DNA of 38,145 bases from Acidobacteriota bacterium (GTDB taxonomy: Bacteria > Acidobacteriota > Blastocatellia > Pyrinomonadales > Pyrinomonadaceae): positions 1 through 38,145 of the forward strand of contig QHXI01000070.1 in assembly GCA_003222895.1 (NCBI GenBank), read 5' to 3'. Below are positions 31,676 through 38,145 of this stretch, piece by piece. A program made the position numbers and the translations under genes. The stretch's first letter is position 1. The number at the start of each line of letters is the position of its first letter. The notes under the pieces are model-generated. The model saw only the letters and a program-made list of their open reading frames with translations, made no database searches and was not told the origin of the DNA.

Positions 31676-32851
31676 ATGGAACCAATCAAAGTACTTTTCG
31701 TTTCTCCGTCATTCTATCCGGCGACGTATTACGGCGGTCCCACCTTCGTGAATAAGGGGTTGTGTGATGCGCTTGCGGCGCACCCTAACATTGAGCTGAA
31801 GGTGCTCACGACTGATTCGAATGGGCCGCATGCGCGGATCACTGGCGAAGCACAAAGCACGAACACAAGTTACCAAACCATCTACTGCCGTCGATTCATC
31901 CAGCCAGACATCGCACCCGGCCTGCTGTTCCGGTTGTTCGGGATGATCCGGCGCGCGGATGTGGTGCACCTGAATGCAGTGTATTCGTTCCCCACGATTC
32001 CCGCGCTGGCGCTGTGCCGGCTTTTCCAAAAGCCAGTTGTTTGGTCGTTGCACGGCGCGCTACAAGTGTGGACCGACGAGAAACGATCGACCGCGAAACG
32101 CGTGTGGGAAAGGGTCTGTGATTCGTTCTGCGATCGCCGGCGAATCGTCGTCCACGCTGCAAGTGATCAGGAAAAATCCATCAGCGATGTGGTCATCAAA
32201 CGCGCCGACTCGATCGTCATTCGCTATGGCGTTGAAATGCCATCGTTCAAGCGTGAAGAATCACGAAGCGCTGACGGATTGCGATTGCTTTATGTCGGCC
32301 GGCTCCATCCGATCAAGGGAATTGAAAATCTCTTGCGGGCCGTTGCCCGCACTCACACTAGAGTATCGCTCCATGTTTATGGCGCAGGCGATGCGATGTA
32401 CGAAGCAAAGCTTCGAACTCTTGTGACCGAGTTTTGCCTCGATGACCGCGTTCGGTTTCACGGAAATGTCCATGGCGAAGCGAAAGAAGAAGCATTTCGC
32501 GAAGCTGATCTGTCCATCATCCCTTCGTTCAAAGAAAGTTTCGGCACCGTCGTCAGCGAAGCGCTGGCGCGCGGGGTTCCGGTAATTGCGAGCCGGGGGA
32601 CCCCGTGGGAAAGAATCGAGGAAATCGGTTGTGGGCTGTGGGTGGAAAACAATCCGCAGGATCTCGCTGCGGCAATCGATCGAGCGGCTGCAATGCATTT
32701 AGTCGAAATGGGCAAGCGCGGACGAGCGTGGATGGAACGAGAGTTCGCGTGGACGAACGTCGCGCGCGAAATAGTCGATCAATACAGGCGACTGGTGCGG
32801 CGCGAAAGCAGCGAAGAAAACGAAGCGGCCACGTGGGTGAAGATTGCATGA
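31676..32851 (+). CDS. Family 4 glycosyltransferase
   Basis: 391 aa. KVLFVSPSFYPATYYGGPTFVNKGL at the start, LYVGRLHPIKGIENLLRAV, and IIPSFKESFGTVVSEALARGVPVIAS with the E-x7-E motif. Starts 2 nt after the polymerase stop. Confidence 0.93.
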   Translation: MEPIKVLFVSPSFYPATYYGGPTFVNKGLCDALAAHPNIELKVLTTDSNGPHARITGEAQSTNTSYQTIYCRRFIQPDIAPGLLFRLFGMIRRADVVHLNAVYSFPTIPALALCRLFQKPVVWSLHGALQVWTDEKRSTAKRVWERVCDSFCDRRRIVVHAASDQEKSISDVVIKRADSIVIRYGVEMPSFKREESRSADGLRLLYVGRLHPIKGIENLLRAVARTHTRVSLHVYGAGDAMYEAKLRTLVTEFCLDDRVRFHGNVHGEAKEEAFREADLSIIPSFKESFGTVVSEALARGVPVIASRGTPWERIEEIGCGLWVENNPQDLAAAIDRAAAMHLVEMGKRGRAWMEREFAWTNVAREIVDQYRRLVRRESSEENEAATWVKIA

Positions 32852-32861
32852 CATCAGAGCT

Positions 32862-33662
32862 ATGTTGGATCAGATAACACCGCTCATCCTGACCTACAAC
32901 GAAGCCGCAAACATCGGGCGCACGCTGGAACGCTTGACCTGGGCGCGCGAGGTCGTGGTTGTTGACAGCTTTAGCGATGACGACACCGTCAATATTCTTT
33001 CCAGCTTTCCGCGCGTACGATTGGTTCAGCGAAAATTCGACACTCACGAACGGCAATGGAATTTTGGGCTGAAAGAGACTGACATTTCAACTGAGTGGGT
33101 CATGACGATGGACGCTGACTTCGTCCTCACGACTGAACTAATCGAGGAGATCGCACACTTACAGCCACGACCAAACATCAGAGGTTACCGCGCGCCGTTC
33201 GTGTTCTGCATCGACGCACGAAGATTGCGATGCGCAATTTGTCCGCCGGCCACGTTCTTGTTCCGCCGCGATCGCGCCCAATATTTTCAGCATGGCCATA
33301 CGCAAAAGCTAAGATTATTCGGCAAGATTGAATCGCTGCTCACACCGATTCTCCACGATGATCGGAAGCCCTGGTCGAGGTGGGTTGAGTCCCAAGAAAG
33401 ATATGCTTTACTGGAAGCCCAAAAGCTTCTCGATAGCTCGGTCGCGTCTCTTGACGCCGCAGATCGCATGCGCAAACTTCGCGTGGTCGCGCCTTGCGCT
33501 ATGGGACTCTATTGCCTGATTCTTCGCGGCGGAATTCTTGATGGTTGGGCGGGATTCTACTATGCGTTTCAACGGATGACTGCGGAGTTAATGCTTTCGC
33601 GTCACTTGATCCGAAACGATTTCGGTTTGAAGCGAAGGACGCGAGTCCGCGGCCGGTCCTAA
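32862..33662 (+). CDS. Family 2 glycosyltransferase (WaaE/KdtX-like)
   Basis: 266 aa. ITPLILTYNEAANIGRTLERL, VVVDSFSDDDTVNI and TMDADFVLTTELIEEI are GT2 donor motifs; RQWNFGLKE and the C-terminal region FFYAFQRMTAELM-like AGFYYAFQRMTAELMLSR match the WaaE-type beta-glucosyltransferases. ATG 32862 is preferred to TTG 32844. It is the last + strand gene before the reversed GT39-like gene. Confidence 0.88.
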   Translation: MLDQITPLILTYNEAANIGRTLERLTWAREVVVVDSFSDDDTVNILSSFPRVRLVQRKFDTHERQWNFGLKETDISTEWVMTMDADFVLTTELIEEIAHLQPRPNIRGYRAPFVFCIDARRLRCAICPPATFLFRRDRAQYFQHGHTQKLRLFGKIESLLTPILHDDRKPWSRWVESQERYALLEAQKLLDSSVASLDAADRMRKLRVVAPCAMGLYCLILRGGILDGWAGFYYAFQRMTAELMLSRHLIRNDFGLKRRTRVRGRS

Positions 33663-33685
33663 GTCCAAAGGTGATTTGAGAACAG

Positions 33686-34743
33686 TCAATTTACTCTTCG
33701 CCGCAATACTAATAAGCCCAAGCCCGCGAGGATAGCCAGCATTGGGGTTGGTAAAAGCCTAAAGCCGAGAAGATCCAAAAGAGAAGATTTCCGAACACAA
33801 ACGTCCACTTCATAATTACGGCTAATTCAGATGATGGAAATGCATAGGCACCCGTATCGATTAGCACTCTAGGATATTGCTTGACTCTGACTATGAGCCA
33901 ATTGAAGGGGTCGGATTTGATCCGCTCTATCGCTGTGTGCAAGTAAACGTCCTGACTCCGGGGATCGGCCCAACCGTAAGCAGGCATCGCACCTGGTTGC
34001 GCGAATGCTTGTTCCCAAAGTTGCTGCTTGCCATACTTGATGTCAAAGGTCCCGTATAGAAGATTCTGCCCGCCGCCGGCCGCGACAGGTACCAGCTTGT
34101 GAAAGATTACAGCATTTCTCACGATCCAGGGACTTATGGTTATGAGAGCGATCAAGGTTATCAATGCCAGTTGGCGTCGATGTGTCCGATAGACAAATAC
34201 CGCGAGGACCAGTCCGAGCGCGAGAATCGCTAAAGTGTTTGGTCTAACTAGCCATGACAGTCCAAACGCGAGGCCGCTCGATATTAAACGGCTACGGTCC
34301 CAAAGAAGAACCGCAACGACAACCAGAAATGTGTAAAGAGTCTCGGTCATTACTTGTCCCGTCAGACTTCCGCCCAACGGACCAAGGGCCATTCCGATGC
34401 CGGAGATGAGCGCAACCCCTTTCCCGAATCTCAGACTTAATAAATATGTGGCCACTACTGTGAGCGATCCGAGTATGACCTGAAACGCGAAGAGCAAGGG
34501 TATGGAGGATCGAAGGATAGCAATCAGAAATGGATAACCAGGTGGTCGAAAGTAGCTTGGCTGATGATCATAATCAAAGCTCAATACGTGAAAATATCGA
34601 ATGTTTTCTGAGGCAATCATGTACTGCCAAGAGTCTGATTGAGGCGTGTAAGCTCCGTCATACTCACGAGAGCCTTTGTAGGCCCAAAATGTCTTTACGG
34701 TTAATGCAAGGATGAGAATTAGAAGTATATCGCGCCGGGACAT
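33686..34743 (-). pseudogene. GT39/ArnT-like membrane glycosyltransferase, frameshifted near its C terminus
   Basis: A multi-TM protein with PMT/ArnT-type N terminus: ILLILILALTVKTFWAYKGSREYDG, PSYFRPPGYPFLIAIL, and a long TM series. The intact frame stops at 33709 with the odd tail FYQPQCWLSSRAWAY. If one T were restored in the run before 33770 (minus strand GGCTTTTACC), the frame would continue as FLPTPMLAILAGLGLLVLRRRVN to a TGA at 33686-33688, a good last TM helix with a basic end. So the gene is probably full-length in relatives and has lost one base in a T run here, or the sequence has a homopolymer error. It would transfer a sugar from a polyprenyl phosphate donor on the periplasmic side. 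Confidence 0.8.
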
Positions 34744-34853
34744 GCAGCGTCAGTCTAGTTCGCCAGACTCTAGAACATCAAGCGAGTGGTCTGTCCAATT
34801 GTGCGACGCATTCGCTCATGTTCGCGGCGCGTGACTCCCTGGCTGCATATTTA

Positions 34854-36794
34854 ATGTACATCCTCGGCATAAACGCTTATCACGGTGACGCCGCGGCGGC
34901 GATCGTTGGCAACGGCGAGCTGATTGCCGCGGTCGAAGAAGAACGCTTCAATCGGATCAAGCATTGCGCCGGATTTCCTTCGGAATCGATCAAGTATTGT
35001 CTGCGCGCCGCCGGCATTGATATCGAGCAAGTCGATCACGTCGGCATCTCGCGCAATCCTTCCGCGAATCTGCATAAGAAGATTTTGTTTGCCGCGAAGC
35101 GATTTAGCCACAGAGGCGCAGAGGCGGAGAGCAAAGCGGAAAGGGCGAAGAGCAAAGCGTCAGGTGCCGACCTGTCGCCGTCGTTCGCGGTCGAAACTAT
35201 GGGCACAGATGAGACTGCAAGCTCGACTGCTCATTATTTGCTCTGGCCTTCCCCAGCGAACGGAAATGGGAATGGCCACGGCAAACGGTTTCTTCAGCAG
35301 GTTACAGATCGTTTGCGCAATGCGGCCAAAGTTCGGGACATCAAATCAGAATTGGCCAACGCGCTCGAGGTTTCCGCAGCGGGATTGCGCGCGTACTTTC
35401 ACAACATCGAGCATCATCGCGCGCATCTGGCCAGCGCGTTTTTCGTCTCGCCCTTCGAGCGCGCGGCGCTGCTCTCAATCGACGGTTTCGGCGATTTCGT
35501 TTCGACGATGTGGGCCATCGGGAAAGAAAATTCCATCGAAGTGTTGGGCCAGGTCGAGTATCCGCATTCGCTTGGCATTGTCTACACGGCGACAACGCAG
35601 TTTCTGGGCTTTCCGCATTACGGCGATGAAGGAAAAGTGATGGGGCTCGCGCCTTACGGGCAGCCGCGCTTCATCGATCAATTCCGCGAGATCGTGCGCG
35701 CGGAATCGCACGGCCAATTTGTCTTGAACCTCGACTACTTTAGGCACACGTCGGAAGGCGTAGACATGACGTGGGAGGGCGGTTCGCCGAGAGTCGGTCG
35801 ATTGTTTTCAAATGAGTACGAAAATATTTTCGGTGCAGCGCGAAAACCTGACGCGCCTCTGACTAATCGCGATCGCGATGTCGCTGCGAGTTTGCAGTTG
35901 CGGCTGGAAGAAGTGGCGTTCCACGTTCTGAATCATTTGCACGAGCAGACAGGATTGACCGATCTCGGTTTGGCAGGCGGCGTCGCTTACAACTCAGTGA
36001 TGAACGGAAAGATTTTGCAGCACACGCCGTTTCGTCGCGTCTTCGTTCAGCCGGCCGCGGGCGACAGTGGTACGGCAATTGGCGTTTGCTACCAGATACT
36101 TAACGAGCAGAGAGCGAGGAGCAAAGCGGAAAGAGTCACAAATCGATCGTCCTATGCACTTAGCTCTTTGCTCGTCGCGCCTTTCACCGGGCCTGAATTT
36201 TCAAACCATGAGATCGCTGGAGAATTGAAGCGTTCGAATCTGAAATTCGAAACTCTTTCGGACGGTGAACTTACCGATCTCGCGGCCCGCGATATCGCGG
36301 ATGGTTTGATAGTCGGTTGGTTTCAAGGACGCATGGAGTTCGGGCCGCGCGCGCTGGGCAATCGATCGATTCTAGCCGATCCACGACGCGAAGAAATGAA
36401 GGACATCTTGAATGCTCGCGTAAAAAGGCGTGAACCTTTCCGGCCGTTTGCTCCTTCAATTCTGGAAGAACATATCGGCGATTATTTTGTAGAGACGCAC
36501 CCGTCGCCGGCAATGTTAATGGTCTACGGGATTAAACCAGATGGTCAAAGAGAAATTCCCGCGGTTACTCACGTCGATGGCTCCGGCCGTTTGCAAACAG
36601 TGACGCGCGAGGCAAACGAGCGTTACTACGATCTCATCGAGCAGTTTTACAAATTAACCGGCGTTCCGATTGTGCTCAACACGTCGTTCAATGAAAATGA
36701 ACCCGTTGTTTGCACGCCACGCGATGCAATTGAATGTTTTTTGAAAACAAAGATCGATGTCTTGTATCTTGGCAATCACATGGTCAGGAGATAA
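34854..36794 (+). CDS. NodU/CmcH-family carbamoyltransferase
   Basis: 646 aa. Transfers a carbamoyl group, here probably to a sugar of the polysaccharide. N-terminal Kae1-like domain: ILGINAYHGDAAAAIV, AAVEEERFNRIKHCAGFP, the metal-site IEHHRAHLAS and ALLSIDGFGDF. C-terminal YrdC-like domain: WFQGRMEFGPRALGNRSILADPR and FRPFAPSILEEH, VLNTSFNENEPVV. Between residues about 80 and 150 there is an inserted, low-complexity stretch (ESKAERAKSKASG then NGNGNGHGK), and around 420-440 a second (RARSKAERVTNRSSYALSS); both are heptamer-array translations. ATG 34854 is chosen because the domain starts there. Confidence 0.93.
   Translation: MYILGINAYHGDAAAAIVGNGELIAAVEEERFNRIKHCAGFPSESIKYCLRAAGIDIEQVDHVGISRNPSANLHKKILFAAKRFSHRGAEAESKAERAKSKASGADLSPSFAVETMGTDETASSTAHYLLWPSPANGNGNGHGKRFLQQVTDRLRNAAKVRDIKSELANALEVSAAGLRAYFHNIEHHRAHLASAFFVSPFERAALLSIDGFGDFVSTMWAIGKENSIEVLGQVEYPHSLGIVYTATTQFLGFPHYGDEGKVMGLAPYGQPRFIDQFREIVRAESHGQFVLNLDYFRHTSEGVDMTWEGGSPRVGRLFSNEYENIFGAARKPDAPLTNRDRDVAASLQLRLEEVAFHVLNHLHEQTGLTDLGLAGGVAYNSVMNGKILQHTPFRRVFVQPAAGDSGTAIGVCYQILNEQRARSKAERVTNRSSYALSSLLVAPFTGPEFSNHEIAGELKRSNLKFETLSDGELTDLAARDIADGLIVGWFQGRMEFGPRALGNRSILADPRREEMKDILNARVKRREPFRPFAPSILEEHIGDYFVETHPSPAMLMVYGIKPDGQREIPAVTHVDGSGRLQTVTREANERYYDLIEQFYKLTGVPIVLNTSFNENEPVVCTPRDAIECFLKTKIDVLYLGNHMVRR
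35124..35158 (+). repeat. Heptamer array 5, in the carbamoyltransferase gene
   Basis: Units gcggaga-gcaaagc-ggaaagg-gcgaaga-gcaaagc, read through in frame. The 15-mer GAGCAAAGCGGAAAG (35129-35143) recurs exactly at 36119-36133 in the same gene. Confidence 0.8.
36105..36177. repeat. Heptamer array 6, inverted pair in the carbamoyltransferase gene
   Basis: Forward units (36105-36139) gagcaga-gagcgag-gagcaaa-gcggaaa-gagtcac; inverted units (36150-36177) give cgacgag-caaagag-ctaagtg-cataggacg on the minus strand. The frame is kept through all of it. Confidence 0.75.
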
Positions 36795-36925
36795 GTCCGC
36801 GACCTATATTCCAAAGAAAGATTAGCTACGAAAATGCACAAAAGGCTCAAACCAATTCCAATGTGCCTTGATCGCTCGAGGTTTGCTTTTGTTACTCTTG
36901 CGCCTTTTTGTGGCCTATTAGAAGC

Positions 36926-37894
36926 ATGAGAATACTCGTCACCGGCGGAGCCGGCTTCATCGGATCGCATCTCTGCGATCGTCTAATTGGCGATGGTCAC
37001 GAGGTCATCTGCCTCGACAATTTTTTCACTGGCCGTCGCGAAAACATTCTACAACTGCTCGACAATCATCGATTCGAATTACTGCGTCACGACGTGATCG
37101 AACCGATCCTGCTCGAAGTCGATCAAGTCTATAACCTTGCGTGCCCCGCGTCGCCGATTCATTACCAGTACAACCCGGTGAAGACGGTCAAGACAAACGT
37201 GATGGGTACACTGAATATGCTCGGCCTGGCCAAGCGTGTGCACGCGCGAATTCTGCAAGCATCGACCTCTGAGGTGTACGGCGATCCCGTGGAGCATCCG
37301 CAGACGGAAAAGTATTGGGGCAATGTAAATCCGATCGGGATCCGCAGTTGCTATGACGAAGGGAAGCGGGTGGCCGAGACTTTGATGATGGATTACCACC
37401 GGCAGAACCACGTCGATACGCGCATCGCGCGCATCTTCAACACGTACGGCCCGCGCATGTTGGAAAATGATGGGCGCGTAGTTTCGAACTTCATCGTGCA
37501 AGCGCTTTGCGGCGAATCGATCACGGTTTACGGCGATGGCAAACAAACGCGCGCGTTTTGCTACGTCGATGATCTAGTTGATGGATTGATTCGGCTGATG
37601 AATGCAGATGAGGTTTTTGATCCGGTGAATCTCGGCAATCCCGGCGAGTTCACGATCAATCAATTGGCCGAAGAGGTTAAGACGCTTTGCGGATCGAACG
37701 TGAAGATCAAGTATCAAACTTTGCCGTCGGACGATCCCCGTCAGAGACAACCAAATATCGATCGTGCCCGCTCGCTGCTCGGCTGGGAACCGCGGATTGG
37801 CCTGCGCGAAGGTTTGATGAAAACGATTGCGGACTTCGCCAAACGAATCGCGCCGAAAGGCGATCATAAAGCCCAGAGGATCGCTCAGTCGTGA
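36926..37894 (+). CDS. UDP-glucuronate decarboxylase (UDP-xylose synthase-like SDR)
   Basis: 322 aa. Makes UDP-xylose from UDP-glucuronate, a donor for the glycosyltransferases nearby. NAD-binding [14 protein letters not shown], the catalytic STSEVYGDP and Tyr-x3-Lys in [11 protein letters not shown], and [10 protein letters not shown] are exactly those of the UXS group of extended SDRs. ATG 36926 starts the Rossmann strand. The 131 nt before it hold no gene. Confidence 0.92.
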   Translation: MRILVTGGAGFIGSHLCDRLIGDGHEVICLDNFFTGRRENILQLLDNHRFELLRHDVIEPILLEVDQVYNLACPASPIHYQYNPVKTVKTNVMGTLNMLGLAKRVHARILQASTSEVYGDPVEHPQTEKYWGNVNPIGIRSCYDEGKRVAETLMMDYHRQNHVDTRIARIFNTYGPRMLENDGRVVSNFIVQALCGESITVYGDGKQTRAFCYVDDLVDGLIRLMNADEVFDPVNLGNPGEFTINQLAEEVKTLCGSNVKIKYQTLPSDDPRQRQPNIDRARSLLGWEPRIGLREGLMKTIADFAKRIAPKGDHKAQRIAQS

Positions 37895-37919
37895 TGACCG
37901 GAACACCTTCCTCCTCTCG

Positions 37920-38145
37920 ATGAAGATTCTTTTACTCAATCAATGTTTCTGGCCGGATGTAGTTGCTACATCGCAGCAGTTGACTGCCGTCGCTCGTCGT
38001 CTCTCTGAACAAGGTCACGAGGTCACGGTGGTCGCGGCTCGTCAGGGCTATGACGATCCAGGACTTACATTTCCGCGGCGCGAGCGATGGAACGGTATTG
38101 AAGTCATCCGCGTCTCGTCGCTCAATCTTGGAAAGAAAACTCGAT
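37920..38145 (+). CDS. Family 4 glycosyltransferase, cut by the window end
   Basis: ATG 37920 begins KILLLNQCFWPDVVATSQQL, TAVARRLSEQGHEVTVVAA and WNGIEVIRVSSLNLGKKTR, the N-terminal half of a WbuB-like GT4 enzyme. The frame is open to the last base. Starts 25 nt after the SDR stop. Confidence 0.85.
   Translation, partial: MKILLLNQCFWPDVVATSQQLTAVARRLSEQGHEVTVVAARQGYDDPGLTFPRRERWNGIEVIRVSSLNLGKKTR

Noticed and set aside
33686-33780. Programmed -1 frameshift in the GT39-like gene
   Set aside because: No X-XXY-YYZ slippery heptamer or following structure is seen; a one-base loss in a T run explains it better.

Overview
The window looks like a chromosomal fragment from an Acidobacteriota-type organism, most like class Blastocatellia/Pyrinomonadaceae. 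This is inferred from the gene set (larC-folE-M28-metG-tatD-yajQ, mutS, a Wzx/Wzy-type exopolysaccharide block), the moderate GC content and the abundance of short palindromic and heptameric repeats. No rRNA or tRNA is present to confirm it.

Layout. Positions 1-8023 hold housekeeping genes, all on the + strand: larC, folE, an M28 peptidase, a four-helix-bundle (S23/IVP) cassette, metG, a small aspartyl-protease-like protein, tatD and yajQ. Positions 8024-15802 are accessory: a small membrane protein, a 4.9 kb mobile element, and a two-gene prenyl-diphosphate operon (uppS-like plus trans-polyprenyl synthase). Positions 15903-19271 hold a HARE-type winged-helix protein and mutS (convergent). 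From 19554 to the end lies a surface polysaccharide locus: LuxR-type regulator, Wza-like export protein, Wzz/BY-kinase fusion, flippase, six complete glycosyltransferases, a Wzy-like polymerase, a frameshifted GT39-like membrane protein, a NodU/CmcH-like carbamoyltransferase, a UDP-xylose synthase-like SDR, and a final glycosyltransferase cut by the window end.

The main discovery is at 8930-13860. An IS1-like DDE transposase (minus strand) sits inside a 4931-bp segment bounded by perfect 25-bp terminal inverted repeats that begin GGTAGTGGGG and by an exact 8-bp target duplication CCTTTCCG. Both are typical of IS1-family ends, but the element is several times longer than an ordinary IS1. It carries a 2-TM protein, an XRE regulator, a small Cys protein, a zinc-ribbon protein, an unrecognised 310-aa protein, and an EVE-like plus NucS-like PD-(D/E)XK nuclease whose stop codon runs into the right terminal repeat. 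It also has a highly folded noncoding segment with a possible pseudoknot (9951-10065), a divergent promoter pair covered by two related 22-bp operators (11317-11375), and a palindrome that encloses the ribosome site and start codon of the XRE gene. I read it as a compact passenger transposon carrying a candidate modification-dependent defence nuclease.

A second theme is a family of 7-bp tandem arrays (short tandemly repeated sequences). They sit at gene boundaries, often supplying stop or start codons, flank the S23 cassette in inverted orientation, and occur inside the coding regions of metG and (twice) of the carbamoyltransferase. These are direct sequence observations; any mobility or function for them is inference.
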